Notes: a model not told the origin generated them from the letters alone. A stretch of DNA of 64,000 nt from Bifidobacterium psychraerophilum (GCF_000741705.1 NZ_JGZI01000008.1:1-64000), one strand, 5' to 3'. Counted from the stretch's first letter, positions 16,635 through 26,350 are shown. A program made the numbers and translations.

Positions 16635-19091
16635 CTACTTGGACCTGTCCAGATCCGACACCTCTGATTCGGCATCCAGATAGGCGAGCAGACGATGCAA
16701 GGCAGCGGGATTCTGCAAGCGCGTGTGGGCCTTGGTCAATCCCGGGCCGATCTTGATCGTCCACGAATCCTCGGGCATGACCGCGAACATGGTCTCGTCG
16801 GTGGTGTCATCGCCGACGGCAAGCATGAAGTCGTAGGCGTCGCTCGTCACCAAAGGCCTGACCGCCTGGCCCTTGCTCGTGGAGACCGGGCAGATCTCCA
16901 CGACCTTCGCGTTCTCCATAACCATCAGACCGAGCTTGCCGGTCACCATCCGCAGCTCCTCCAGCAAGGCGGACTTCTCCTCGGCGGCAGCATGCTGGTC
17001 GCTCAGACGATAATGCCAGGCGATCGCATCATCCTTATGCTCGATGAAGGATTTCGGCACCTGGGCCACGGCCTTCTCAAGAATCGGCTGTATGACCTGC
17101 TTCCATGCCGTCGCATCCGGAAGATTGGAGGCCCGCTGCCATCCGTGCTCCCAGGTTGCCGCGGCATCGACGCCCTCGGGGCTGGCACCGACCTGCGGGT
17201 ATCTGTAGAACCAGACCCCGTGCTCCGCGATCAGCCCGACGGGCAGGTCCGAGAACCAGTCATTCATCGTTTCATGACTACGTCCGGAGACGATGACCAG
17301 ATCCACACCCGGATGCGAAGCGATGTTGCGCAGCATCTCCTTCAGGGCACGCGTCGGCTTGGCATGCTCAGGGGTGCGTGCCAATGGAGTCAAGGTGCCG
17401 TCGTAATCGCACAGCACCAAACGGCGTCCTGCCTTGCCCCACTGCTCCATCAGCTCATTGCGCTGTTCCATCCGCAGACGCTTGTCCGAGGAGCTCACAT
17501 CCGCAACCTGTTCCAAAGCGGAAACGAAACCGGCGCACCATGTGGCCGCCGTCCGCGACTTCAACCGTGCCTGCATCGCGATATTGCGTTTCGCGGACTC
17601 TTCTGAGCTGGTTTCCAAAGCGTCGTGAAGCGCCTCGCACACCGCTTCGGTGTCATAGGGGTTCACGATGAAGGCTTCCGAAAGCTCTGCGGCCGCGCCG
17701 CACATATCCGACAGCACCAAAGAGCCGTCACGACCATCATGACAGGCCAGATACTCTTTGGCCACGAGGTTCATACCGTCACGCAAAGGTGTCACCAAAG
17801 CCACATCACCTGCGGCATAGATGCCGCACACCGGCTTGATCGGAAGCGATCGCGTGATGTAATGGATCGGCGACCACGCCAGCAAGGAGTACTTTCCGTT
17901 GATCTGGCCGACCAGTTGGTCGACCTGCTCTTTCAGGCGCTTATAGGTGTCAACGTTCTCACGTGAAGGCGTCGCCAGCAGATAATACGTCACGTGGCCA
18001 GCCCACTCGGGGTATTTCTCAAGCATGCGCTGATACGCACGCAGGCGTTCCGGGATGCCCTTGGTGTAATCGAGCCTGTCTACGGAAACGATGACCTTGT
18101 TCGGCTTCGGCGAACCCTCGGCAGCCGATTTCGCCAGATGCAGCTCGGGAAGCTCCTCATGCGCATAATGGCTCCACCAGTTCCCCTCCTTGGCGGAGGC
18201 CTCCGCGGCTGCATTGCTCTCTGCAGTCAGGGAGCTCAGGTAACGGCTGTGCGGACGCTTGCCTGCGGCCTCCTCAATACCCCTGCGCATCATCCTGGCA
18301 AGATTCGAGCGCGAAGTACGGCGGTACAGGTTGTAATCGATGCCTATCGGGAAGGCGTCAACAGCCGCCTCATGACCGTCGGGCATCGTGAAGCGCCCTT
18401 CGTCATCACTGTGCTTATCCAGCAGCAGTTCGACGGAACCCTCGAAATTCTTCGCGTAATCCACCGTATGGAAACCCACGAGATCCGCACCCAGAATACC
18501 TTCGAGTATCTCCCTGCTCCAAGGCAGGGAACGGAAGATCTCGGGACTGGGGAAAGGCACGTGCAGGAACCAGCCGATCGAGGCTTCAGGGAAGCGTTCC
18601 CGAAGCATCTGAGGCAGCAGCATCAGGTGATAGTCCTGGATCCAGACCTTATCGCCCTTGCGTAGCAGAGGAACCAGCGTTTCGAGGAAATGCTCGTTGA
18701 CCTCCTGATAGACCCGCCACGTTTCGGGATCGAAATTCGCCTCGTGCGCGAAGTCATGGAGCAACGGCCACATGGTGTCATTGGAGAAACCGGCATAATA
18801 TCCGTCGACTTCCTCCTTGCTCAGGAAGATAGGTACGCAACGCCGCGATTCGTATTGTTCACGGATCAGATCTATTTCCTCATCCGAATACTGCCCGGGA
18901 TCCACACCGCTCCACCCGACCCACACGCTGTCCTTATGGGTCTTGTGATAGGGGCCGATCGCCGTCGCCAAACCACCAACATTCTGCCGCAGGGAATACG
19001 ATCCGTCGTCACTGACGTCAAGCGACATCGGCAATCTGTTCGATACGATTATCAGTCGTCCCACGTTCCCTCGTTTCTGCAAACAGGGCAC
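16635..19091 (-). CDS. Bifunctional trehalose-6-phosphate synthase/phosphatase (OtsA-OtsB fusion)
   Basis: 818 residues with two catalytic units. Residues about 10-490 are a GT20 synthase (RLIIVSNRLP, VWVGWSGVDPG, WIQDYHLMLLPQMLRE, VDRLDYTKGIPERLRAY) that joins UDP- or GDP/ADP-glucose to glucose-6-phosphate. Residues about 535-800 are a HAD phosphatase: DYDGTL nucleophile motif, VIVSGRS, and AVGDDTTDE, giving free trehalose. The frame opens with a GTG at 19091; an in-frame GTG nine codons in gives the classical GRLIIVSNRLP start and may be the real one. The fusion is usual in eukaryotes and some bacteria, while many actinobacteria use separate OtsA and OtsB. It is convergent with the LacI gene and not obviously linked to a sugar operon. 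Role: compatible solute or stress protectant. Confidence 0.9.
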   Translation of the reverse strand: MPCLQKRGNVGRLIIVSNRLPMSLDVSDDGSYSLRQNVGGLATAIGPYHKTHKDSVWVGWSGVDPGQYSDEEIDLIREQYESRRCVPIFLSKEEVDGYYAGFSNDTMWPLLHDFAHEANFDPETWRVYQEVNEHFLETLVPLLRKGDKVWIQDYHLMLLPQMLRERFPEASIGWFLHVPFPSPEIFRSLPWSREILEGILGADLVGFHTVDYAKNFEGSVELLLDKHSDDEGRFTMPDGHEAAVDAFPIGIDYNLYRRTSRSNLARMMRRGIEEAAGKRPHSRYLSSLTAESNAAAEASAKEGNWWSHYAHEELPELHLAKSAAEGSPKPNKVIVSVDRLDYTKGIPERLRAYQRMLEKYPEWAGHVTYYLLATPSRENVDTYKRLKEQVDQLVGQINGKYSLLAWSPIHYITRSLPIKPVCGIYAAGDVALVTPLRDGMNLVAKEYLACHDGRDGSLVLSDMCGAAAELSEAFIVNPYDTEAVCEALHDALETSSEESAKRNIAMQARLKSRTAATWCAGFVSALEQVADVSSSDKRLRMEQRNELMEQWGKAGRRLVLCDYDGTLTPLARTPEHAKPTRALKEMLRNIASHPGVDLVIVSGRSHETMNDWFSDLPVGLIAEHGVWFYRYPQVGASPEGVDAAATWEHGWQRASNLPDATAWKQVIQPILEKAVAQVPKSFIEHKDDAIAWHYRLSDQHAAAEEKSALLEELRMVTGKLGLMVMENAKVVEICPVSTSKGQAVRPLVTSDAYDFMLAVGDDTTDETMFAVMPEDSWTIKIGPGLTKAHTRLQNPAALHRLLAYLDAESEVSDLDRSK

Positions 19092-19189
19092 CGCCCTGCA
19101 TCATTTGGGCACTCTCTATCTACTCCAAGCTATAGCACACCCGCTTCACGGACAGACTACGGCAGCCTTCCAGCCGGATGCCCACAGAA

Positions 19190-19236
19190 CGGCGTGCAGC
19201 CCTTGTCCGCCAAGGCAGGACAAGGGCTGCACGCCG
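19190..19236. terminator. 19-bp perfect hairpin downstream of glucosidase copy 2
   Basis: Arms CGGCGTGCAGCCCTTGTCC (19190-19208) and its exact complement (19218-19236) with a 9-nt loop. It sits between the otsAB start and the end of the leftward glucosidase gene, so it should terminate the latter. No T-run follows on either strand. The strength of the stem is striking for a factor-independent structure without a U-tract. Confidence 0.65.
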
Positions 19237-19352
19237 AGTCTCGATTACGCGATTCGCGCAGGAAAGCCGACCCGGACTCCCCGGTATCGCCGGAGCTTCG
19301 GATGAGCGCATCACATGCACGACGACGCGAAGGAGCTCGGCGTTGGATCAGA

Positions 19353-21212
19353 TCACAGCGTGTAGGCGAAGGCCTCCCAGGGGGAGAGCTTGCCTGTCAG
19401 CAACGAAGCCGCAGTGTCCTCATCCGGATAATTGCTGATGACCACCTTGCTGGGATCCACCGCCCCCAGCGTCGCGGTCATCATGCCGGCATGGTCGATG
19501 CCCAGGAGCTGCGCGGTCTGCTCGGGGATCCTCGCGTGATCGGAGGAGAGGTTGACGATAACCAGCAACCGCTCCTGCGTGGATTCGAGCTCACGGGTGA
19601 AGGCGTAGACCTGTCGGTCATCCTTATCAAGCAGGTGCCATGAGCCTGCGGCAACCACCGGGTTCTCGTGACGCAACGCGATCAGCTTGCGATAGAAGGC
19701 CAGGACGGAGTCCTGATCCCGTTTCTCCGCCGCGGCGTTAATGGTCGCGTGGTTCGGATTCACCGAGATCCAGGGTTCCTTCGGGGCATAGGACGCCGTG
19801 AATCCCGCGTATGTGCTCGAATCCCACTGCATCGGGGTGCGTGCGTTATCGCGGCTCATCACTGCCATACCGTGCAGCATCGAAGCGGCATCCTGCACCT
19901 TCGCCTCTTCCACACGCTGATGGTACATATTGATGGATTCGAGGTCGCGATACTGGTCGAGACTGGTGAATCCCGCATTGGTCATCCCCAGTTCCTCACC
20001 CTGATAGATATACGGGGTGCCACGATGCATATGCAGCAGCAGGCCGAGCGCCTTGGCGGACAGCGAGCGCAGCTCTTCACTCGAGGTGTCCCCCCAACGC
20101 GAAACGATGCGAGGCTGATCATGATTGTCGAAGTACAGGCTCGCCCATCCGGCGTCACGCACGGCCTCCTGCTCGCGGGACATGATGTCCTTCAGCTTGG
20201 GTGCCTCGAATGGCAGCACATTCCACTTCGTGCCCTCCTGGTCGATGCTCACGTGATCGAAGAGGAACAGCATGTCGAGCTCATGATTCGCCGGATCGGA
20301 AATAACACCCGTGCGCTCCGGTGACAACCCCGGTGCCTCTCCGACGGTGATCACACCTTCACGCCCTTCAAACACGGCTGCGCGCATTTCCTTGAGGAAC
20401 TCCTCAAGCCTCGGGCCATCGGTGCAGAAGGGTCCCGGATTCGAGTACCCTTCCGGGCCTACCGGGGTATCCTCCAACAGGCAACCCGCCTCACCGGGCA
20501 GCAGACCATTCTCGTCCATGACCTTGGAAATCATCACAATGACATCCATGCGGAAACCATCGATGCCACGATCCATCCACCAGTTCATCATCGAGTACAC
20601 GGCCTGGCGCAGTCCCTTGCTCTCCCAATTCAGTTCGGGCTGCTTCCTGGAGAAGTTGTGCATGAAGTACTCTCCGCGCTTGGGATCGTACTCCCAGGCG
20701 GAACCACCGAAGCAGGAGCCCCAACGGTTCGGCTCCGCGCCCGGGGTGCCCGGCTCGAACCCGGGACGTGCCGGACGCCACCAGTACCAGTCGGCGTGCT
20801 CATCCTCGGGATCCCGGGATGCTTGGAACCATGCGTGCTCGTCAGAGGTATGGTTCACGACAAGATCCATGACGACCTTGATGCCGCGCGCATGCGCTTG
20901 GGCCAGCAACTCGTCCATGTCCTCAAGCGTGCCGAACAGCGGATCGATGTCCTGGTAGTCGGAAATATCATAGCCATTGTCATCCTGCGGGGATTTGTAT
21001 ACAGGGCTCAACCAGATAACATCCACTCCGAGATCGGCCAGATAATCCAGGCGTGATGTGATGCCCTGAAGATCGCCGAAGCCGTCGCCGTTCGAATCCT
21101 GGAAGCTTCTTGGGTATATCTGATAGACCACCGCATTCGTCCACCAAGGATTCGGCGTCGCCCCGTTCGTGCGGATGGAGTCCGCGATTGGGACTCGTTG
21201 TTGTGTCGTCAT
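19353..21212 (-). CDS. Oligo-1,6-glucosidase / alpha-glucosidase, GH13 (copy 2)
   Basis: 619-residue cytoplasmic GH13 enzyme with a strong ribosome site (AAGGAGG) eight or nine bases before the ATG. The four GH13 regions are present: DLVVNHTSDEH, GFRMDVIVMISK with the nucleophile Asp followed by Val, TVGEAPGLSPERTG with the acid/base Glu, and FDNHDQPRIVSRWGDT. The Val after the nucleophile again points to alpha-1,6 specificity. The sequence parallels copy 1 from end to end, with a longer loop (LLPGEAGCLLEDTPVGPEG) after region II. It is transcribed alone, with a CAAGCGCTTG palindrome about 95 bases upstream that matches the operators of module 2. Substrate: isomalto-oligosaccharides or panose. 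Confidence 0.93.
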   Translation of the reverse strand: MTTQQRVPIADSIRTNGATPNPWWTNAVVYQIYPRSFQDSNGDGFGDLQGITSRLDYLADLGVDVIWLSPVYKSPQDDNGYDISDYQDIDPLFGTLEDMDELLAQAHARGIKVVMDLVVNHTSDEHAWFQASRDPEDEHADWYWWRPARPGFEPGTPGAEPNRWGSCFGGSAWEYDPKRGEYFMHNFSRKQPELNWESKGLRQAVYSMMNWWMDRGIDGFRMDVIVMISKVMDENGLLPGEAGCLLEDTPVGPEGYSNPGPFCTDGPRLEEFLKEMRAAVFEGREGVITVGEAPGLSPERTGVISDPANHELDMLFLFDHVSIDQEGTKWNVLPFEAPKLKDIMSREQEAVRDAGWASLYFDNHDQPRIVSRWGDTSSEELRSLSAKALGLLLHMHRGTPYIYQGEELGMTNAGFTSLDQYRDLESINMYHQRVEEAKVQDAASMLHGMAVMSRDNARTPMQWDSSTYAGFTASYAPKEPWISVNPNHATINAAAEKRDQDSVLAFYRKLIALRHENPVVAAGSWHLLDKDDRQVYAFTRELESTQERLLVIVNLSSDHARIPEQTAQLLGIDHAGMMTATLGAVDPSKVVISNYPDEDTAASLLTGKLSPWEAFAYTL

Positions 21213-21307
21213 TGCTTTGTTCCTCCTTGAGTTCCCACAAGTTTCCTGAACCCTGCCGTTCGCGCCTCACGCTCCGATCAGCACCGACGGGGCCGACCCA
21301 AACGATA

Positions 21308-21317
21308 CAAGCGCTTG
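21308..21317. promoter_or_regulatory. Palindromic LacI-type operator upstream of glucosidase copy 2
   Basis: CAAGCGCTTG, a perfect 10-bp palindrome with the same AAGCGCTT core as the two sites at 28788 and 28873. It is 96 bases upstream of the start codon on the minus strand, a normal repressor position. A catabolite-type (CcpA-like) site is an alternative reading because both families bind similar palindromes. Confidence 0.6.
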
Positions 21318-21423
21318 CTCCAATGCGACGCAAAAGCGATTCGACGCCGCTGTCGTGCACCCGCGAACCCCAAGGTCCTTCGATTTTCGTCTCCCAGTAT
21401 GACAACGATTGAATAACTTGGGA

Positions 21424-21451
21424 TGCCCCGGCGCGTCCATGCGCCGGGGCA
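21424..21451. terminator. Hairpin after the GH36-like gene
   Basis: Perfect 11-bp arms, TGCCCCGGCGC at 21424-21434 and complement at 21441-21451, with a 6-nt loop. It lies 66 bases past the stop of the leftward gene at 21517, so it should end the module 2 operon. No clear U-tract. Confidence 0.6.
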
Positions 21452-21516
21452 AGTAAATGGCCCAGGAGCCTTCGGATACGAGAGCCGAATCGGCTACGTC
21501 CGTGCAACGAGCCCCA

Positions 21517-23652
21517 TCATTGCCGATTGAAGTCGATGAAGAGCGGGGAACCATCGGATTCGACGGTGACCACCACATCGTTGCGTTCGAAAGTGCGATC
21601 AGTATTTCCTTGCGTGACACGACTGGTGAGCTGCGATGGGTCAAGATATGCGAATGTCCCCGGCTCCCTCAGTTCCACACAGACCCCTTGCTCGGTCCTC
21701 ACCACATGCGTGACGAAGGCGGGCGATAGATACTTTTCCACCACCCCGATGGGAATGATCCCGCCATAGCGTGAGGCATCCTTCTGAGCGACGGACAGAT
21801 ACAACGACGCCTCACCATAATCCACAGCGACCGGCATCTGCTCTCCGGGCCCCAATCTCACCGCAGCGCGAGAATCCCAGGAGTACAACCACAAGGCCTC
21901 ATCCTGGGCCCGAATGGCTGCAAGGCAAGGCTCACTCCCATGACCATGCTCTTGGGAGCCGTCCGCCAATCCGATAACCGCGTGAACACCGACCGAAGCC
22001 ACGCTGCTGTTGATGATCAGCGCGCCCTGATGCCGTCTGGGATCGTCGATCAGATCACTCACATCAGGCACGCCGGCGGCGTCACACCGAGGAAGGAAGC
22101 CATCCTGCGCAAGCAGCGGGCGCAGTTCGTCAGGGCATGTGTGGCCCAGCGCATCGGAGCAATACAAGGGCCCGGCACTCATCATCCTGAGCAGGGCATG
22201 GGTACGCGCATGCGGATGCTCAGTCCAGAACATATCCCAATCGCAGTGGTACAACTCCCTCATCATGGCCGATACGTATACATTCTGCATCACATGCTCC
22301 GTCAGGGACGACACATCTCTCGGCAGAAAATCGTCACTGGTGCGAACAATGGGGGATGATGGCCGATGCCAATAATCCTCAGGGGCCATCCCCATGCAAT
22401 TAATAAGGGCACCGTGAAAATGCATGGCCACTGCAGCGTCCAGACCCGTGTGACGACCTGTGGCCGTCGCACCGTAGCTCTCGAGGCTTCTGGACATTAC
22501 GGACATGGAACTTTGGGAATCGACCTTAACGAAATCAACACCTGCGCCTCTCAGGTAACCGTCCCACGCGTGCCACCAGCCGAAGGACTGCTGTGGTTCA
22601 CCGCCGGGAACCATGCAACCGTTGGGCATCCTCTGCAGGAAACCCTTTGCCTCCATGGCGATTCCTGACGCCGGGTCCACCCCGTTCCAATAGCCCTGGT
22701 AAGCCTGCCACACCCCGACATATTTCACGCCATACCGTTGTTTCAGGATGCGGACCGTGTGCCCGAGCCCCTCTGGGAAGCGCTCACGATCTGCGTGCCA
22801 TCCCTGCAGCAGCTTCCTTTCACGGTCCACCTGAGACCAGCCGTCATCGATCAACACCCAGGAAAGGGGAATCCCTTGTCTCCTGAACTCATCCATTTTG
22901 AGCAGGATGTCCGATTCATTCACCTCCTGTCCCAATGAATCCCAGGTACACCAGCCAAGGCCTTCGCACTGCCGCGGGAAAGGGCGTTGATCGCGCAGCA
23001 TGATGCCCTGCATCTGCGCACCTTGTTTCACGCATGCCTCAATGCACGCATAAGGTTCAGATGCACTTGCACAGACCAGCACCATGTCCGTCATGGCGGT
23101 ATGTCCCGGCACGTTGGAGCACACCGATACACGAAACCCGTTTTCGGTACCGCTGATATCCGCCCGCAATGACTGCCCGCAGACTGCGAGCGCCGCATTC
23201 CACATATACCCTTCGCCGCAGCCATCAGGGTATCGTCCCGATGAGCGCCACAGCAGCAGCTGTGTCCGTTGCGGAATCTGCCGGTATGACTCCGCCCAGC
23301 ATGGCCTCATCCACCATTCCTTATGCTGATACAGGCACAGCATCGACCCTTGTGGAGCCCGCACCGCCCCAAGCTCAATCGTGAGGCCACAATCAGCGTC
23401 AAAACTCGCTTCCTGCTGGAATCGTTCACCGTCGTATCCAGCCAAAGCAGCATCAATGCCGAACGACCAAACACCGTGAGAGTCCGCATGCTCATCGGAG
23501 GCGACGACCTGCAGGGATTCCACCGTCAGAGACCGTTCCTGAATCGCTGAAAGCCTCTCTCCTGACCACGCCGGGTTGTCGGCAGGCCTGACATGGGCGC
23601 TAAGGCTGCGTACTTCAACAGGGCAGGTGGGAATCGAACTCTTGTTGTTCAT
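21517..23652 (-). CDS. GH36 alpha-galactosidase-like protein of the Sip1/raffinose synthase subgroup
   Basis: 711 residues. The central (beta/alpha)8 region carries the GH36 marks of the raffinose synthase/Sip1 group: GWCTWDSLGQEV, PLSWVLIDDGWSQVD, VKYVGVWQAYQGYW, GVDFVKVDSQSS (nucleophile Asp) and NCMGMAPEDYW followed by PSSPIVRTSDDF (acid/base Asp). This arrangement differs from the classical bacterial alpha-galactosidase at 35356. There is no secretion signal. It is the last gene of the operon with an ABC importer and a GH13 enzyme. Plant members transfer or hydrolyse galactosyl units; the bacterial activity is not known to me, so hydrolysis or transfer on galactosides or another hexoside remains open. 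Confidence 0.8.
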   Translation of the reverse strand: MNNKSSIPTCPVEVRSLSAHVRPADNPAWSGERLSAIQERSLTVESLQVVASDEHADSHGVWSFGIDAALAGYDGERFQQEASFDADCGLTIELGAVRAPQGSMLCLYQHKEWWMRPCWAESYRQIPQRTQLLLWRSSGRYPDGCGEGYMWNAALAVCGQSLRADISGTENGFRVSVCSNVPGHTAMTDMVLVCASASEPYACIEACVKQGAQMQGIMLRDQRPFPRQCEGLGWCTWDSLGQEVNESDILLKMDEFRRQGIPLSWVLIDDGWSQVDRERKLLQGWHADRERFPEGLGHTVRILKQRYGVKYVGVWQAYQGYWNGVDPASGIAMEAKGFLQRMPNGCMVPGGEPQQSFGWWHAWDGYLRGAGVDFVKVDSQSSMSVMSRSLESYGATATGRHTGLDAAVAMHFHGALINCMGMAPEDYWHRPSSPIVRTSDDFLPRDVSSLTEHVMQNVYVSAMMRELYHCDWDMFWTEHPHARTHALLRMMSAGPLYCSDALGHTCPDELRPLLAQDGFLPRCDAAGVPDVSDLIDDPRRHQGALIINSSVASVGVHAVIGLADGSQEHGHGSEPCLAAIRAQDEALWLYSWDSRAAVRLGPGEQMPVAVDYGEASLYLSVAQKDASRYGGIIPIGVVEKYLSPAFVTHVVRTEQGVCVELREPGTFAYLDPSQLTSRVTQGNTDRTFERNDVVVTVESDGSPLFIDFNRQ

Positions 23653-23740
23653 CTACGGCACTCCTCTTTCGGCATAGGACGACGATGTGCGTTGTTAACG
23701 ACGGTATGGGCTTCGTGCGCTGCTTTCATGCAATCTCCGC

Positions 23741-25516
23741 TTAGCCCGCAAACGCTTCCCTCAGGTACCAGATCGTCGTGTCAGGCGCGACGGATTCAAC
23801 GCTTGCGCCCGGCTCCCACCGGGCATCGGAGGAGATCAGAACCCGGGCGTCGCATGGCAAAGGGAGACTTATGGAATCACTAAAATTCACGATCACATAC
23901 AAGCCGGATGGAAGCCGCCAGTGGAGCGCATGAAGGCTTCCCGCCGCGACTCCCCCCTCATCATGCCCGACGGGCTCAGGAGCGTCCAAGGGCTCGTATG
24001 CCAGCGTCGGGTTGTCCGTATTCCACAGAGCTCTGAGCCTCAACGCGACGCGATACATCTGCAAGGTTGATCCCGCTTCCGCGGACTCTCTTTCAACGCT
24101 GGACGCCGCAAAATATTCAGGTTGCGTCAACCACGAATGCCCGGAATCGCTGAAGCCGAAACTGCCTCCCGTGCTCCTCCACGGTATTGGGATACGGCAG
24201 CCGTCGCGCCCTTTGAAACGGTGCCCGCTTCGTTCCCAGTTCGGATCCTGTATTTCGTCAATGGTGAGTTCCAGATCTTCCGGAAGGCCGAGTTCCTCAC
24301 CCTGATACAGGAATACCGTTCCCGGAAGCCCCAAAAGCATCAGTGTCGCCGCGCGGGCCCGCCGCAGGGCTTTGAGGCCGTCGATTCTTGGCTCAGTCCC
24401 GTTCGACGTAACCCACTGTTCCACATCGGCGTCGCAGGGCAGCCCCAATCGTGATGCATGCCGCGGCACGTCATGGTTCGAAAGCACCCAAGTCGGCGAA
24501 GAAGCTGATGCCGCCGCGTTCCGAAGGGTCCTGTCGATGATCCGCGCGTAAGCCTTTGCATCCCAGGGACATTTCAACAGGGAGAAATCAAACACAGCTC
24601 CAAGCTCGTCCTGCTGCGAGTATCGGTACACACGTGGGTTGAAAGGCGTCCAGGTCTCACCAATCGCATACTTTGGCGGGTCATAGGAATCGAACAACCG
24701 TCGCCACTCGCGATAAATCGCATGAACCTGATCCCGATCCCAGAGAGGATCCGAACCGTCATCGCTCTCCGGAGCCATCAACGACGGATCGATCCGGTCA
24801 CGCAGAGGTTCGCGCAGATCCTTAGCCAAACCATGTGACACATCGATTCTGAAACCGTCGACTTCCCTGTCGCACCAGAACTTGAGGATTCTGAGAAAAT
24901 CCGCCCGTACCTGCGGTGCGTCCCAATTCAGATCGGGCTGCTCCTTGGCGAAAAGGTGCAGATAGTACCACCCGTCGGAACAGGGCTCCCAAGCGCTCCC
25001 GCCAAAGTTGCTCAGCCAATTGGTGGGTGGCTCACAACCCTCCGGGCCCTTTCCCTTGGCAAATACATAACGTTCGCGTTCCGGCGATCCGGGGGCCGCC
25101 TCAAGAGCGCGCCTGAACCAGGGGTGCTGATTTGAGGTATGGTTCGGAACGATGTCGATAACAACTCTGATCCCTCTGTCATGGGCCTGCGTGAGGAGAT
25201 CATCGAAATCCTCCAATGTCCCGAACCGGCCATCCACATCGCAGTAATCGGAAACATCGTAGCCACCGTCCGCCATTGGCGATGGATAGAACGGCGACAG
25301 CCATATGGCGTCCACACCAAGCTCAAGCAGGTAGTCAAGTTTGCCGATGACACCACGAAGATCACCTTCGCCATCACCATTCGCGTCTTTGAAGGAACGC
25401 GGATATATCTGATAGATGCATGCGCCTTTCCACCAGTCTTGAGCCGCGTGACCGGATCCCGCGACCTCCGGGAATCCCGCGGGCGCCCGCCGGTCCTGAG
25501 TATGTACAACAGTCAT
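23741..25516 (-). CDS. GH13 alpha-glucosidase (module 2)
   Basis: 591 residues from the ATG at 25516, chosen because AAAGGA stands seven bases upstream and an earlier in-frame Met would overlap the preceding permease gene. The start WWKGACIYQIYPRSF is typical of actinobacterial alpha-glucosidases. Region I is DIVPNHTSNQHPW, region II is DGFRIDVSHGLAKDL with the nucleophile Asp, region III Glu is in AIGETWTPF, and region IV is WVLSNHDVPRH. IDVxHGLxK is commoner among alpha-1,4-acting or broad enzymes (GH13_30-like) than in oligo-1,6-glucosidases. A small C-terminal beta-domain closes it. It follows the MalG-type permease by four bases and should act on the imported oligosaccharide. Confidence 0.9.
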   Translation of the reverse strand: MTVVHTQDRRAPAGFPEVAGSGHAAQDWWKGACIYQIYPRSFKDANGDGEGDLRGVIGKLDYLLELGVDAIWLSPFYPSPMADGGYDVSDYCDVDGRFGTLEDFDDLLTQAHDRGIRVVIDIVPNHTSNQHPWFRRALEAAPGSPERERYVFAKGKGPEGCEPPTNWLSNFGGSAWEPCSDGWYYLHLFAKEQPDLNWDAPQVRADFLRILKFWCDREVDGFRIDVSHGLAKDLREPLRDRIDPSLMAPESDDGSDPLWDRDQVHAIYREWRRLFDSYDPPKYAIGETWTPFNPRVYRYSQQDELGAVFDFSLLKCPWDAKAYARIIDRTLRNAAASASSPTWVLSNHDVPRHASRLGLPCDADVEQWVTSNGTEPRIDGLKALRRARAATLMLLGLPGTVFLYQGEELGLPEDLELTIDEIQDPNWERSGHRFKGRDGCRIPIPWRSTGGSFGFSDSGHSWLTQPEYFAASSVERESAEAGSTLQMYRVALRLRALWNTDNPTLAYEPLDAPEPVGHDEGGVAAGSLHALHWRLPSGLYVIVNFSDSISLPLPCDARVLISSDARWEPGASVESVAPDTTIWYLREAFAG

Positions 25517-25520
25517 GATG

Positions 25521-26345
25521 TTATCCTTTGACGGAACCAGCCAGCATCGCACGGATGAAGTATCGCTGCAGGATGATGAACAGCAGCATCGTCGGAGCCA
25601 TGATGAGCAACGCCCCGGCGTTGAGGAGGACCGTGTCCGTCTGGTATTGGCCTACGAAGGCCTGCAATGCTCCCGCCATCGTTCGTTTGTTTGGATCATT
25701 CACGAGTACAACCGCCAACAGGAACTGGTTCCAGGTCGCCAGAAAGGTGAGAATGCCTAGCGAAGACACAGCGGGCAGCGCCAGTGGAAGCTGAATGGAC
25801 CGAAATGTCCGCACATGTCCGGCGCCATCTATGCTCGCAGCCTCAATCAGGTCTCTGGGCATCTGTTCAAAACACGACCTCATCCACACAATGCCGAACG
25901 GCAGATTCAGCCCGATGAGCGGCAACATCAAAGCGAGCCGGGTATTCAGCAGTCCCATACCGCTGATTTCGTAATACAACGGCGTCACGAGGGTTTCGAA
26001 CGGGATCGTGAGCCCCACGATAAACAGCATGTAGAGCAGACGTCCGAAGGGAACCTTCAGTTGCGCGAAGGCATAACCTCCGAGAGCGGAAAAGAGTACC
26101 ACGAGTGGCACCACGACGATGACCAGCAAAGTACTTGACCACAGCAGGGGAGTGATGTCCGCCATATTCCATGCGTCAACGAAGTTAGACCACTGCGGAT
26201 GCGCGGTGAATTGGATGCCCTCCGGCATGGATCCCTGAGGCTGCAGCGCAGCGGACAGCATACTCAGGAAGGGCAGCACGGAGAAGATGATGGTGAGCGC
26301 CAGCACCACATTGCCGGCGGTACGAACCGATACTGATTGCTTCAT
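25521..26345 (-). CDS. Carbohydrate ABC permease, MalG type (module 2)
   Basis: 274 residues with six hydrophobic helices, starting LALTIIFSVLPFLSMLSAAL. The ATPase-docking EAA loop is RDLIEAASIDGAGHVRTFRSIQLPLALP. Its start follows the MalF-type stop by five bases, so the two should be co-translated. The ribosome site is AAAGAGGGG. It belongs to the operon binding protein – MalF – MalG – GH13 – GH36-like; no ATPase is encoded there. Confidence 0.93.
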   Translation of the reverse strand: MKQSVSVRTAGNVVLALTIIFSVLPFLSMLSAALQPQGSMPEGIQFTAHPQWSNFVDAWNMADITPLLWSSTLLVIVVVPLVVLFSALGGYAFAQLKVPFGRLLYMLFIVGLTIPFETLVTPLYYEISGMGLLNTRLALMLPLIGLNLPFGIVWMRSCFEQMPRDLIEAASIDGAGHVRTFRSIQLPLALPAVSSLGILTFLATWNQFLLAVVLVNDPNKRTMAGALQAFVGQYQTDTVLLNAGALLIMAPTMLLFIILQRYFIRAMLAGSVKG

Positions 26346-26350
26346 GGCGA

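Noticed and set aside
16695-17606. Plus-strand open frame of 303 codons inside otsAB
   Set aside because: Antisense to a recognised fused enzyme, no family motif.
23620-23650. GGGAATCGAACTC resembling a tRNA T-arm
   Set aside because: It is the start of the GH36-like coding sequence, with no other tRNA arms.
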